Positions 1 through 13,073 are shown, counted from the stretch's first letter. The stretch is 64,000 nt of DNA from Symsagittifera roscoffensis (GCF_963678635.1 NC_087071.1:46544889-46608888); one strand, 5' to 3'. The notes: generated by a model not told the origin, from the letters alone. A program made the numbers and translations.

Positions 1-220
1 ATTGCACTAGGTTGTTATCAGCAGTTGTCTCCTGTTCTATGAGGCTCAGCACCGCACATCCCCGTTTACTGCATGACTTTGGGATGGGCGTCATACCTTG
101 GTACCTTAGTGCGGGAATATCTTCGGTATTGGTTTCAGCTTCAGTATGCATTTGCAATATGTTGTTTGAATCAGCATCAGCATTAGGGATATTGTCAGGT
201 TGGGTATCAGTCATGATCAT
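1..220 (-). CDS. 5' part of an unidentified gene, running off the left edge
   Basis: Read leftwards from ATG at 220-218 (a second in-frame ATG is at 214-212), the minus strand stays open for 73 codons to the window edge. The product is acidic and hydrophilic (rich in D, N, E and T, starting MIMTDTQPDN), then becomes more basic (PKSCSKRG). That composition is more protein-like than the hydrophobic antisense frame on the plus strand. An AG lies 5 bases upstream of the ATG, as for the other host genes. A GGTATG after CAAG near 94 could be a donor, so the exon may end before the edge. I do not recognise the protein. The open frame is short and could be chance. Confidence 0.4.
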   Translation of the reverse strand, partial: MIMTDTQPDNIPNADADSNNILQMHTEAETNTEDIPALRYQGMTPIPKSCSKRGCAVLSLIEQETTADNNLVQ

Positions 221-529
221 TTACTGCCTCTATTTAATAAGTTTATCACAACAATTAGGCTATTGGAGGCCAAACTCGCAACTACCTGGAAAATCCTGAA
301 AGCATCTCACAATCGGGTCGCTAATTTCAAAATGACTGAATTAAACACAGAATTCAAGCTTGAAAACTGAAAAAAATATATACATTTTACTTTACGATGT
401 AGCTTAAACGTGAAAACTTCTTTAGTGAAACATGCAAAAAATAAGTTGAAAGCTTAAACTTGGAAAGATAGTGAAGCCCGCATTTATTAATATCAAATAC
501 AAGCATAAAAGATAGATAGATTGTGAAAT

Positions 530-960
530 TTTGATAAATCAAGTTTTCTGAAAATTTTTGACATAATCATAAGAAACGTCATATCTCGGAAATTAAAAAG
601 ATTTTAGCAGTCATATCCGAGGCAAAGTTTCCAACGCCTGAGAGAAGTCTGACAGCACTTTACACAACAGAGTTGCGAATTTCAATTTTGTATGTAATTT
701 GTTTGAAAAATTTTGAAAAGATCATAAGAACGTCATATACCGGATTAAAAGGACTTGAACAGTCAGATTTTGAGGCAAGATTTGCAACCTCTGAGAGTAC
801 TACGGGGTTCACAATTTCAAATTTTGTGGAAACTTTAAAATCTAAGTTGTATGAAGATTTAACATAAAATTACAAGAATCGTCGAATCTCGTTAAGTATG
901 AAGTTTCGAGTATTCACATTTAAAGGCCCAAATTGCAACCACTGTGGGAGCTCTGACACC
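530..960. repeat. Imperfect tandem repeat, about 3 units of 130-150 bp
   Basis: Three successive stretches share the order 'atcataag..cgtcatat..cgg', 'cagtcat/agattt..gaggca', 'ttgcaacc..ctgagag' and 'acaatttcaaatttt'. They begin near 555, 715 and 865. The third is the most diverged. The short open frame at 673-867 lies inside and is not supported as a gene. The flanking DNA, 221-530, holds nothing I recognise. Confidence 0.5.
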
Positions 961-1199
961 ATCCCATTATTCAACGGCAATGTATAAAGTGTGAATTTAT
1001 ACGTCGAAAATGTATAATTTTCAACGTACTAAATTCAACATCAGTATCAATTCAAGTATAACCAGGCCTCTAACCACTAATTATATATTGGATTCCAAAA
1101 AAATCTACATTGACTTCTTCGCCGGAACAATCAACTGTCGAAATTACTGCCTGATTGTATAAAAGTTATTGCCCTGCGTGGTCAGCCACAAATGGTGAT

Positions 1200-1300
1200 T
1201 TACAACAGAGTACCAGAGGGGGACCTTTTGGGTGGCCCGGGGGTCGGATCCCTGAGGGGGGAAGGGGCATCCGCGCATCCCCTTAAATACTGGCTTTTAC
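1200..1300. repeat. GC-rich dispersed repeat fragment
   Basis: A GC-rich patch in AT-rich DNA contains 'gggtcggatccctgaggg' followed by 'catcc..ccccttaaatactgg'. A similar stretch occurs at 26865-26935 ('gggtcgaatctctgagggg', 'catcc..ccccctcaaat'). The shared order suggests remnants of one mobile repeat. Nothing else is recognised in 961-1613. Confidence 0.4.
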
Positions 1301-1613
1301 ACTATTTCCAGTGGACTGGATCCTGCATCAGTTCGAAGCATCGTCTCATAAATCTCGAGAGACGAAGCTGTTTTCAGACCAAAAGGTGTGCAAGTTGTTT
1401 AGTGGGTGGCCTATAAACTTCTAAAACCTGCCAGCAATTTAAAATATTTTGAATTGCATGAGAGACCTAGCAGAGAAGATATCTTCAAGCGATGTCACAG
1501 AGCTCAAGTCTACTATACAAACTGCTACAGAAAACATTAGTCATACATTTCATGTGAACCTAATGGATTATATCCCTCTCCCTTCAGTTCCACTTTGTAT
1601 TTCCGAGCAGCGC

Positions 1614-3811
1614 TGCGAAATCACTTTTTTAAAATCAGTACAGCAATTGATCATTCAAATTATCTTCACAAAAGTGTTCTACATTTTCTCATGTGAGGGT
1701 CGCAATGCAATTAAGGTTTATCTGCAAAAATTTTTCTAACGTTTTGAAGCGCAACATAAAATTCGTTGCAAGCTTTGATACAATATCTTGTTATAGCTAT
1801 AACCGCTGTTTTGGTTGACTTTTTAACCTTTCGCACCATTCACCGGTTGTTTGTTTTGCACGCCACTTTTTGCAACCCTCAAAAAGAAATGGATCCAAGG
1901 ACACTCGAGAAAAAAAAATTCATCAAAGAAACATTTGCAAAGACACTACCTCAACTATTATGGAGGACTCCTCCTATATTACCACTTGTGGTGACAAGAG
2001 ACTTTTGTCAAAGTGTCGATAATGAGAGATTCCATTAGGCAAAATTAAGACATGTGAAGCCCGCTGTCGATGAATGAGACAAATACACTACAACAGCAAA
2101 AACTCCTCAAACTTGCAGATAACAAACGAAGGATATAGACGATTAAGAACTGTGCTAACAAAATTTTTTGTTTAGAATGAAGTCATACAAAAACAAAAAG
2201 TATATAATATTTTTTAAATGTATAAATCATAAAAATGTGACATAAATAACCTGATTTGTGGTTGGACAACCACTATTTTCTCAACCAAAGTGAACTTAAG
2301 TCTGTAAACAAACTTAATAAAAACTAGAGCGAACTTGAAGAAGGAATCTGAGTCGGGACTACTGGAGCCGTTTGAAAGGCGAGACAATCTTGAAAGTTAA
2401 GAATGGTCTAATAACCAAATGTAAGATCAAACAATGGCATCTTCTAGCGGCAAATTTTTGACACAAGCAAAATATTTACATGTTGATCAAATCCTTTTCC
2501 GCACAACGTATTAAAATTCTGAAATAATTCTGGCCGTCAAAATTGAACTAACTGGAAATTGTTCTTTGAAGTTTCGCGTTTGCCTTTTTGCGGCATTTTT
2601 TTGCTCTTAAAACATGAATGGCAAACCGTTGTTGAATGAAAAATATTTTTTACTTGTGCTCTTGAAAATTAGGCACAAATTAAATTCTCAGAAATAAATT
2701 TGTTAAAAGCTATGCGAAATCACTTTTTTAAAATCAGTACAGCAATTGATCATTCAAATTATCTTCACAAAAGTGTTCTACATTTTCTCATGTGAGGGTC
2801 GCAATGCAATTAAGGTTTATCTGCAAAAAATTTTCTAACGTTTTGAAGCGCAACATAAAATTCGTTGCAAGCTTTGATACAATATCTTGTTATAGCTATA
2901 ACCGCTGTTTTGGTTGACTTTTTAACCTTTCGCACCATTCACCGGTTGTTTGTTTTGCACGCCACTTTTTGCAACCCTCAAAAAGAAATGGATCCAAGGA
3001 CACTCGAGAAAAAAAAATTCATCAAAGAAACATTTGCAAAGACACTACCTCAACTATTATGGAGGACTCCTCCTATATTACCACTTGTGGTGACAAGAGA
3101 CTTTTGTCAAAGTGTCGATAATGAGAGATTCCATTAGGCAAAATTAAGACATGTGAAGCCCGCTGTCGATGAATGAGACAAATACACTACAACAGCAAAA
3201 ACTCCTCAAACTTGCAGATAACAAACGAAGGATATAGACGATTAAGAACTGTGCTAACAAAATTTTTTGTTTAGAATGAAGTCATACAAAAACAAAAAGT
3301 ATATAATATTTTTTAAATGTATAAATCATAAAAATGTGACATAAATAACCTGATTTGTGGTTGGGCAACCACTATTTTCTCAACCAAAGTGAACTTAAGT
3401 CTGTAAACAAACTTAATAAAAACTAGAGCGAACTTGAAGAAGGAATCTGAGTCGGGACTACTGGAGCCGTTTGAAAGGCGAGACAATCTTGAAAGTTAAG
3501 AATGGTCTAATAACCAAATGTAAGATCAAACAATGGCATCTTCTAGCGGCAAATTTTTGACACAAGCAAAATATTTACATGTTGATCAAATCCTTTTCCG
3601 CACAACGTATTAAAATTCTGAAATAATTCTGGCCGTCAAAATTGAACTAACTGGAAATTGTTCTTTGAAGTTTCGCGTTTGCCTTTTTGCGGCATTTTTT
3701 GCTCTTAAAACATGAATGGCAAACCGTTGTTGAATGAAAAATATTTTTTACTTGTGCTCTTGAAAATTAGGCACAAATTAAATTCTCAGAAATAAATTTG
3801 TTAAAAGCTAT
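1614..3811. repeat. Recent tandem duplication, two units of about 1.1 kb
   Basis: Unit one runs 1614-2712 and unit two 2713-3811, offset 1099 bases at the start and 1098 at the end. The copies are almost identical; by eye they differ at a few positions (for example 'gttggacaacc' against 'gttgggcaacc', and single-base differences in homopolymers near 2600/3700 and 2830). The 90-codon frame present in both (1766-2038 and 2865-3137) starts at a non-ATG codon and resembles nothing known, so it is not called as a gene. Confidence 0.92.
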
Positions 3812-4869
3812 AAGCATCATCCAAAATCAGAAGATAATCGGGTATTGTTTGGTTAGCGAAAGAAATAGTTACTTCAACTCGAAAAGTACAACAATAAATT
3901 GCTCTTCTAGTTGATATAATAAATATTTTTGTATTGCATCAACCTCAGATGTTAATTTGTTCGCCGATGACCCTAACATCTATGGTTTGATCGACAAACT
4001 ACAAGGGGAAGAATATGACCTAAATTATAAGTCAATTGACTGAAATCCTCAGGGATAATCATAAAAACTTGGGATATTCGTATTCGTGGGAAATGGGATC
4101 ACGTTTATCACGTTCCTGAGGATTGAGATCCAGTTTTTTTCCTAAAATGTTATCCTGTTAAAAAATGCTTTTCACATCTCTTCAATTTAAGTGTTGAGAA
4201 CATGTCACGGTATTTAATTTTCTCTTTCTTGCTTTTTTCTGAAAGCCAGAAAAAAACAGCTCAAACGTGCTCCTTGCTGATCTCAGTTTGAACGCAGAAG
4301 CAAAGCGAACTTCGCAGCACTTTCGATACAAAGCAAGCGCAGCATTGCAAGCTAGCTAATTAGACGGAAATAACAAAATCGAAATAATTTCAGAAAAACA
4401 CAACCACAAGAATTAAATCAAGTTTTATTATTTACCGAGCGACCACTAAGCCGACAAAAATTGGGAAGGTGCACATTGAGCCGACAACAGAAAACGCCAT
4501 AAGAAACTGTTTCCATAAAACCATTTTGAGCAATTAAAGTAAGACTTTGAAATTTTGCACCTTAAACTGCCTCAGTTTTGCAAAAAAAATGAATTAAATT
4601 TCAACCTTCGAAGCATCACAAAAAAAAACAAAGCCTCTAAAGCATAAATCCAAACTTTTCAAGCGGAATAAAGTTTTAAAGCGGAAAAAAAACAATAAGG
4701 AAAACCAAGAAAAATGAGTAAATCAAAAACACTTGCACTGAAAGCACAAGAAAATTCTCTGATATGGCAACTAAGCCTACAAAACATAAGCAGACGAACA
4801 AGCAACCGGTTACAACGCACTTGCTCTCGAAATTGTAATAAATCACGAGCTACTAAGCTTATTACTTTT
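3812..4869. other. AT-rich stretch without a recognised gene
   Basis: No frame of useful length, RNA gene or mobile-element protein is visible. The DNA is AT-rich with many homopolymer runs. Confidence 0.5.
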
Positions 4870-5660
4870 TTTTGTTCCGACCATTGAAAATGGGGAGGAA
4901 CTTTGTATTCGGGTGTTTTAGTTTTTTTTTAGTTTTGTTTTCCACGCAAAATCAGGTACCATTAATAATCATCAGACTGGGTTGAGTGATTTATCATTTT
5001 AACGCCCTTTCAGTCGTGATTCAAATCACATTAAAAATTTTCAATAAGTTATCCCAGTGCCGAGAAAAAACGGTTTGAAATTTTTGATTGTTTGTCCTAA
5101 TTCGTGCGAATAATGCAAGTGAGCAGGCTTACAAGCTGAATTATTCTTAATTTAGGATCTTAAAAGTTACTTTTAAGCAAGTAAAACTAGTTTTTGAAGT
5201 TTTTTAGTATTATTTCCAATTAATTTTCCAACAAGATATCCCAGTGTCGATAAAAACCGGCTTGAAATTTTTGATTGTTTGTCCTAATTCGTGCGAATAA
5301 TGCAAGCGAGCAGGCTTACAAGCTGAATTATGCTTAATTTCGGACCTTAAAAGTTACTTTTAAGCAAGTAAAACTAGTTTTTTGATTTTTTTTTTAGTAT
5401 TTTTTAGTATTAATTTTTTTTAGGTTTTCCAGTAATTTTTCTACAAAAATCATTGTCCAATTTGCCTATATTACTATGACTGTCTAACATGCTGAAAATC
5501 TATTTTTACGTCAGATCCATATCACACCAAGCAGAAAAAAACTACACTGATTTAGAAAAACTTTCTAAACCTAGTTTTCTAAAGACCATGGTCGGAACAT
5601 GTGCTACTTGCACAGTAACCGGCTATCCTTCTTTTTATCTGAAAATCCATGTAAGGCTGT
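4870..5660. repeat. Dispersed repeat with an internal 180-bp tandem unit
   Basis: The stretch 'ttccgaccattgaaaatgg', then 'ggaggaactttgtattc', matches the start of the intronic array near 19180. Within it a unit of about 180 bp occurs twice (5050-5225 and 5230-5400). Both units contain 'gtcctaattcgtgcgaata', 'gcaggcttacaagctgaatt' and 'acttttaagcaagtaaaact'. At 5588 the core 'ggtcggaaca..cacag..accggctatcc' recurs, as in the 19.9, 20.9 and 21.8 kb copies. The 119-codon frame at 5489-5848 lies in this repeat DNA and is not supported. Confidence 0.7.
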
Positions 5661-6050
5661 CAAAAATTGCTACCAAATCTAAATTACAGTTAAGTTTAGT
5701 TCTACATTCAGTAACCGTCGTTAGAATGTTCATCAGTACATTTTGGTTTAAAACAGCTTTTCGTCATTTCCTTCTGTTTCCACCAGTGATGAGCACTTTG
5801 ATCAGCTTAAAATTTATTCATATCAATTTTTACTCGGATTTATTGTAATTTTTGAAAATATCTAAATCTCTAATATCGAATTCCAACTAATGCCATCATT
5901 CAAAGTGATCATTCAATCGAAACTTTCATTTGAGTAAAAGAAATTACTAGTCGAATTTATCTGAAAACGATAATTGCTAGTACTTTTTACTCATTATGTT
6001 TCAGCAGTTTTCTTTTGTTTTACTTTATATAACTTCAGGTATTCGACAGT

Positions 6051-6670
6051 TTATCGCTGGTGCCTTGTGAAATCATCTGGCACTGATTCCAGTCCCCTGG
6101 GCCTGTAGAAGTTGCCAGTGATGAAATAGTCACGCACATTCCACATATAGTGCACTGGCTGGTCTATGTACCTGAAATTATTCACCATAGCCTGAAGACA
6201 AACATAATCTGATTAGAGCAATTGATATCAGGTAGTAGTCTTTTAAGCCACTGTTGATCTTTTAACTCAAATTCATCTTTGAAACTTGAGAAGAGCACAA
6301 TTTCATTCCATCTTCTTCGAACAGCGAGACTGAATATTCAAAAGATTACGAGCACTAAAAAGTTTTTAAGCATATATGAGACAAGATGATTTTATCTTCA
6401 GTCGGATAAACGCACACATTTTAGAGATTAAAACGCCCACTATTTGTAGAGAATATGTTTTTAATTGCACATTTTTGATATATTAACCGTACATTTTTTC
6501 AGGATAAACGCATATTAAAAATCTCACCTTTGTTGTTGTAATTTGGACAATCCATCTCCCTTCTGGTAGTTTCCGAAGAACACCTGGTCGTTTATTTTGC
6601 GCCCAAAATAGGGCAACATCATGATAGCTCCGGTGATGGCACAGGGCACTCCTATTTCGACCCACCACAT
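6051..6670 (-). CDS. NDUFA1: NADH dehydrogenase 1 alpha subcomplex subunit 1-like (MWFE-type) protein
   Basis: Two exons read leftwards: 6670-6528 (ATG at 6670) and 6171-6051 (stop TAA). The 356-base intron has donor GTGAGA and acceptor TTTCAG and splits a codon in phase 2. The 87-residue product starts MWWVEIGVP, has one hydrophobic segment at about residues 4-21, then a basic hydrophilic tail containing VRDYFITGNFY and RGLES. The MW start, single N-terminal anchor, small size and late RD..I.G....GLE pattern fit the MWFE accessory subunit of mitochondrial complex I, which anchors in the inner membrane. It is somewhat longer than the usual 70 residues. The AG two bases before the ATG may be a trans-splice acceptor. 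The call rests on short similarity, so another small membrane protein is possible. Confidence 0.68.
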
Positions 6671-8090
6671 GACTAAGGATCAGATACTAGTACGAAAGGG
6701 GACAGATTCAATGCAACTGAAAATGAACCAAAAAGGTGAATGAAAAAATCACAAAACTGCAAATCAACAGAACACATGACGCAAATTGGCTCATTAGAGG
6801 CCCGCAGCCTAAAAACAAAAACTTATATCCACCCCTCAGTTATAGTGTTTTTGTATTGCTGGGAAAACTTTTTGGATGGGCAATAATGAGAAAAAATTCA
6901 AAATTCATAGAAGAAAAAAGAAGCCAATAAAATCATGGCTTTGATTTTCCTAGAAACGGATCAGCACATTATTTGTTCTCATTATCAACTAACACAGCTC
7001 ATCCAGCATTCAAACGTAAAATTAACTGTTTCAGAGGTTTGTGACTAAAGATCAACCTATTTAGACAAATTTTAGTGCATCCGAAGCTGAAGAATGAAAC
7101 CATCTTCCGCAACTTATCAGGAGAGAGGAGGGTAACTTATCATAGTCTCCAAGCTCATTAAGAAACCCAAAAAGTCAAAGAAACACCGACAGAAATGAAA
7201 TAAGCTCATAATCTTAACACCACAGGAACGAATAAGAAAAGACATGATAAGCCATTCGTTGCGAACAAAATGTTCTAACCAGATTTATCAGTAAATACAT
7301 TAGTAAAATACGTTTATTAAATGGAAAAAACGTTTTTGAAAAATTTAAACCGAAGCAATTATAATTAGAGTTGGCAAATTGTATGTTATTTTCGAAAATA
7401 ACAAACTAACAGTTAACTATTGGAAAAAAACATGTTATTAATGTTAAATAGTTCAACACATTAAGAAGCAATAAGTTTCTTGAGAAGAAACGCCAGTTTT
7501 TCAGCTTTCTTGACGCCAAGTTGGGCTCTGAACTTCCCATACGTGAATACATCACGTTGAAGAGTTCCCATAAAAATAAAAAAAATTCGAACTGAAAAAA
7601 TTCGGCACTCATAAAAATTCATATCCCCCACAGCGGAATGTTATTTAATCTAAAAAAACCTGTTAAATGCGGAGTGTTTTTATCAGAAAACCCACAATTC
7701 TAGGAAATAGCTAACACCACTGTTAGAAATTAGAAATAACATTGTAAGTTAAATTAAATGTTAAATAAGTTTCCAACCCTGATTATAATCGGTTGCTATA
7801 CATTAATAAACACAGAAAGTTCAAGCACGCTTATTTTGCAAAGAAACTTAAAAACAGAGGTGAAGCAGAATTTTGTACCACCATATGCGATACAACACAA
7901 GGTTAGCATGGTAAACTAGCCGACAGAAAATCAGACGGAAACCGCTAAGTCAATAAATAACTCTGAAAAAAATATACTACAAAAAAACTGAAACAAACTA
8001 GTCTACCATAACTTTTATAAAATTACCTCAATTTGCCATGAAAAAATCCTGAAACGACTAAATGACGAAACCAAACGACAAAATCAGACG
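6671..8090. other. Intergenic DNA without a recognised gene
   Basis: AT-rich DNA with only short frames full of low-complexity residues. No RNA gene or element protein is seen. Confidence 0.5.
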
Positions 8091-9007
8091 AAATCAAACG
8101 AGTAAATAATAAATTATCATCGGAGAAATAACAATGGAAGCGGTAAAACAGCCAACAATTCGTAAGCCGAAAAAAAGTTTTGAGAACACGGATACGGATA
8201 AAACTTTTTTCTCTCATTTTCGCGAACGACGCAATATGAAGCAACTAAGCTGTTGTAACCGTTCGCAAAAATGAAAACTTATTGCAGAATAATTAGATTG
8301 GAAATTGCAGCCTGGATTTTAATCTGAAAAATTTCCTGCAGCCGATTTACTAGCAGATTGAATTACCCCCTCAAACGAGTAAATAGGGGGAATTCCCTCA
8401 AATGAGAAATCAAACGAGTAAATAATAAATTATCATCGGAGAAATAACAATGGAAGCGGTAAAACAGCCAACAATTCGTAAGCCGAAAAAAAGTTTTGAG
8501 AACACGGATACGGATAAAACTTTTTCCTCTCATTTTCGCGAACGACGCAATATGAAGCAACTAAGCTGTTGTAACCGTTCGCAAAAAATGATAACTTATT
8601 GCAGAATAATTAGATTGGAAATTGCAGCCTGGATTTTAATCTGAAAAATTTCCTGCAGCCGATTTACTAGCAGATTGAATTACCCCCTCAAACGAGTAAA
8701 TAGGGGGAATTCCCTCAAATGAGAAATCAAACGAGTAAATAATAAATTATCATCGGAGAAATAACAATGGAAGCGGTAAAACAGCCAACAATTCGTAAGC
8801 CGAAAAAAAGTTTTGAGAACACGGATACGGATAAAACTTTTTTCTCTCATTTTCGCGAACGACGCAATATGAAGCAACTAAGCTGTTGTAACCGTTCGCA
8901 AAAAATGAAAACTTATTGCAGAATAATTAGATTGGAAATTGCAGCCTGGATTTTAATCTGAAAAATTTCCTGCAGCCGATTTACTAGCAGATTGAATTAC
9001 CCCCTCA
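8091..9007. repeat. Three tandem copies of a 316-bp unit
   Basis: 'aaatcaaacgagtaaataat' recurs at 8091, 8407 and 8724, giving periods of 316 and 317. Copies differ by single bases (for example 'ttttttctc' against 'ttttcctc'). Junctions between units carry 'accccctcaaacgagtaaat' followed by 'agggggaattccctcaaatg', in which the C and G runs could pair. The three similar frames of about 65 codons on the minus strand and those on the plus strand follow from the repetition and are not called genes. Confidence 0.9.
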
Positions 9008-12000
9008 GCGGCATATTCGCAAAATTTGTGTACTTGAAGCTGGAAACATATTCTGTCCGTCAACACTAATATTGGATCAGAATAGCAAAAACTTGGGAAT
9101 TTTTTTCTGTTTGTTTTTGTAGTTCTAATGACGACTTAAAACTGTAGGGGCTGCAATATGATACCACAGCCTACCCCCTAAGAGCGTTCTTTGGAGTAAT
9201 TAAATAGCTCAAAAACCCAACTTATGTCATTACTATCTCCCACTCTGAAGCTTGAGTACCTTCGGCAATAACAAAGATCTTGAACGTCTAAATACGCCGC
9301 TAAAAACGCTGAGACTCTCTGAAAATCTTAAAGGTCTCTCAGAAATTGGAAAAACTTTAACTAAAAGCTCAAAATGTGGCAATACAAATATTATACGCCA
9401 CTCCGAGTCATTAACCCACCAAATGCCAATCAATAACTATCAAATCCTGTATATCCACGACTGTACCAGAATAAGTGTTTTTATGCGTAAATACCAGAAG
9501 GCAAGCAAAAACTGATAAACTTTCAGGTCCGTAGGCAGAAACTAACTAATTTCAATCAAACCAATTTAGCTCGCGCTGTTTCAAATCTCGGGCAAAGAAA
9601 CGAAGTGTGAATTGAAAAGATGCGCATTGTAACTGAAATTAGTTGCCTTTCATCTTAATACGAGCTACGCTGTCGAAAATTGACGTTGTTAATCATCAAC
9701 GTGGTGATTGGTGAATGACTTCATCTACGATTCGTTCTACAATAGGCTTGAAGCATCAAAAACAAATTCTTTTCACAACACTCAGAAATTTATATGGAAA
9801 CTTTTTCCATGAAAGAGCATGCAGGCCTATAAAAGGGAAAAAGACAAAAAGTTAGCCTTACTCTAGGAACCTTAAAACCGTAAAAAATTCTTCTTAAAAT
9901 TTGAGGAAAAACTACAAGTAAATTGGATTTTTTTGGATAAAAATTTGTCAAATATTGAAAAATTTCTTCTCTTTGATTCCGATTCGCTCAAAGCAAAATA
10001 CACAAAAAACATCGCAATTTCCAACAAAAGTGGTCGGAACTTTGTCAACAGCAATCGGCTACCCTTGTTTAAAGTTCAATTTTGTGGGCCTGAAAAACCA
10101 ACGATAACAGTTTTTTACTTTTTTTAATTCGGCACAATTCGAATAAAGCCTAAATGATCTATATTCACTTAATTAACTCATGTTTCTTTTTGTGTTAAAA
10201 AAAAACGAATCACTACTTGCATTTCAACTCTGAAAAAATTTGAAAAAAAAGATTGGGGATTTCAGAAAACTCACTTGGATCAATAACGCTTCAAATTACA
10301 GCTCATTAAACTTCGTTTATATTACTCAAAACAATCACTTATAATGTTTCTCCTATGAAAACCATACAATGAATTGAAAACATTTTTGCGGTTATCATTT
10401 TTGCTCAATTGAGCTTATCCAATTTAATGATCAATTTTTTGAACTCATTTTTTTGGTGATAAATTGGGAAGTTTCTGATGATAAATTGGGAAAATATTTC
10501 CACGATGAGAGTCAAAACTTGAACAGCGTTGAATTTATGATTCACAAAGACAGACGAAAAAGTCATTAAAAAACTTAACAGCCAATAAGTATGTTTTTTT
10601 ATCTCTTTTTGTTTTTTTAATTGTTTTTTTTTAATCTCAACTTTCAAATTTCCAAGAAAAAATATAGGGCCTTGAAGCTCTTTGAACTTCAAGAACAATT
10701 TATGAGACATTTTGGAAAAAAACTAACCAAATTTGAGAAATTGGATCAATAGGTAAATTTTTTAATCCACTGGGAAATCTGAAGATTATATTTTCGAAAT
10801 TAGACATCGCTCACGTTTTTCGTGATCTTTGCAGTTTCGCTGCTCGATAATGAAATTTTTTTTAAAAAAAAAACTATAATGTTTTAATACCGCTTCAACT
10901 TTCAACGCAGGCATCTTGAAATTACACCAACGTAGACTTCTTGAAAATTAGGGAAGCCCATATTTAAATTTAAATGGTCGGTAACTCAAGACGCACAGTG
11001 ATCTATGCTTGTTGCATGAGGGTGATGCAACAATTTCCACTCGAAAAAAAATTGCCTAATACGTAGCACTTGGTTCCCACGAAAGGAATTGACAGTGGCT
11101 CTAAAACTTTCAAGAATGACATTTTTGCGACACCGATACAAAATTATGACAAAATTATCTGCTTTCTATCGGAGAAATCAATTTTCAGTCTAAGCATAAT
11201 AGATGTATACATTTATCTGTTTCCTTTACGGTGAAAAACGTTGGCCAAAAAGCATAAAAATATCCTCAGAATTTTCACAATTATTTTGGAAATCAATAAA
11301 CTAAATTAATCAAAAATGCTCTGGATACCAAAAAAACTCTTTAAGTTGCTTTCTTGCCACTAAGAGAATGAAATAATACGACACAAACATAAGAAAAACA
11401 CTAGTAAAAAAATTTAAAATGTTGAAAAAAAAACTAGAAACTAAAATCTTACTGACTAAAAAGCCGCCGCTTCTGCAGGAACCATTATCGCAGCCGGCTT
11501 TTTTCAGGTGAACTTTTCATCTCAGCTTTGATAGTGTAAATTTTAAGAAAATTCTAAAAGTTTCTACAAAACGGCAAAAGGATTTCCAAAATCCATGCAT
11601 TTTCCCTGCAAATAGGAGGTTGTGGCCGCTTAAGCAGAAAAGTTTCCAAAATGTGTTAAAAAAATTTGGGCGCAGCCGCTCATACAGGAGGCTGTTCGAA
11701 AACTTTCTATTCATTAAAACCAAAAATTTGGATTGAGAGGGTTTTTTTTTGAGAAAACGAAAAAAATCAAAAATATGGGTCAAATATTTCCCCACAAACT
11801 TTTTCGGAGACTGTAGATAGACAATTAGAAAAATTAGCTGTGATCATATTCAATTCACAATGAAGTTGATCAATTCAAACGAGAGTACAGGTGCTCAGTT
11901 AACTAAAACTATGGCACCAAATAAATCAGACATGCAGCGAAAAAACTGACAGATTTGTCAAACTTTATTTTGTTATAGACAAAATCGAAACTTTGAAATC

Positions 12001-12050
12001 CACTTAGCAAAAATGAGAGTTCCTGACTGGACTCGAACATCAACACAGAT
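9008..12050. other. Intergenic DNA without a recognised gene
   Basis: No supported coding region. At 10033-10075 there is one diverged copy of the repeat core 'ggtcggaactttgtcaacag' followed by 'caatcggctaccc'. Frames at 9252-9515, 10405-10710 and 11517-11795 lack ATG-led, recognisable products. Confidence 0.5.
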
Positions 12051-12056
12051 GCAAAT

Positions 12057-12620
12057 TTGCACTTCGCACACACATGCAAAAATATGACCGATAACGCTAC
12101 TGGGAAAAAACTTACCGTGTAAAACTTTGAGTCTAGAAAATCTCCTAAGTGACGCACGCCAATTATGAGTCTAAATAATTGCTAAGTGACGCAAGCCAAT
12201 TCTGACGCATTAACAGTACCAGTCAATAATAAAAACGAAACTTACCAACTAACATGCATCAATTTATAGAGCGGACGCATTTAAACAAGCATACGGAAAA
12301 GTTCATTAAAAACATCCGACCCTGTCCAGGTTTGAACCCTCTTTTTTTTGTTGCGGGTCTCCTTCACTTTCTCTATGCTACAGATCCATGATACATTGAA
12401 GCTAAAGTGCTTTTTGTAATATAATAGTTTGGGTTAGTATCGTTAGCAGTGGCTGTACTTAATAGCTGGTTATTGATCAAAACGAACACTTTCAAAGTGA
12501 ACACATTTTGTCGCAACAATATTTGCGACTTAGGTTCCAAAAAAAAAGAAAGTTCAGAGTACAACACAAGCTTTGCTTGTGTAAAAAGCTGTTGACTCCA
12601 AAAATTAGCAAGCCCAAGTT
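12057..12620. repeat. Dispersed repeat copy A, left of RPL35A
   Basis: Shares with 14710-15200 an ordered series: 'cacttcgca.acaca.gcaa', 'aaatatgaccgata', 'gacgca.gcc', 'gagcggacgcatttaaac', 'gttcattaaaaacatcc', 'gtccaggtt', 'atagctggtta.tgatcaaaa'. By eye similarity is roughly 80 percent or more over 550 bp. No element protein is seen, so it is probably a non-autonomous repeat. Confidence 0.75.
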
Positions 12621-13073
12621 GCTCAAATCGAACTCAAAAAACCGCAAATACCTGTGTAATACTAAGATCTTTTTGCCACGTTACAAATACATGACAACTA
12701 TAAGTAATACATTTTCATATTAAGGCCAAATTTTTGTTTGCAGAGGAGATTGGCTCAAAAATCAGGGAAAAACTGTTTGAAAATTATCAACAGAATCAGA
12801 AAAGTTGACTTGATTTTAACAGCTCCGTTACACAAAATTTTTTTCTTTTGATTCTGACAAAAAGCAATCAATACTACAGTTTGTTTCCAGCATTCGCTTT
12901 ATGTAACATATTCAGGAAAGCGCGAAAAAAGGTCTCAAATCAATCTCATTCTTTAGCTTGCGCTCCGGCTTCGTTTACTCAGTGTAAAAACAAGATATTG
13001 AACTAATCCATTTCTTGACTTGGAACAATAAAAGTACAACTCAATCATCATTCACTCAGTCAGAGAAATTGAA

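Noticed and set aside
1766..3137. Two identical 90-codon frames in the duplicated block
   Set aside because: They begin at a non-ATG codon, have no recognisable features, and are identical only because the DNA was duplicated.
5489..5848. 119-codon plus-strand frame
   Set aside because: It lies in repeat DNA whose other copies do not keep the frame, and the product is low in recognisable motifs.
8023..8961. Repeated frames of 64-73 codons on both strands
   Set aside because: They are by-products of the 316-bp tandem unit; no initiation context or protein family supports them.
9252..9515. 87-codon frame with leucine-rich look
   Set aside because: Starts with TTG, and the leucine spacing is not that of a leucine-rich repeat. 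No splice or homology support.
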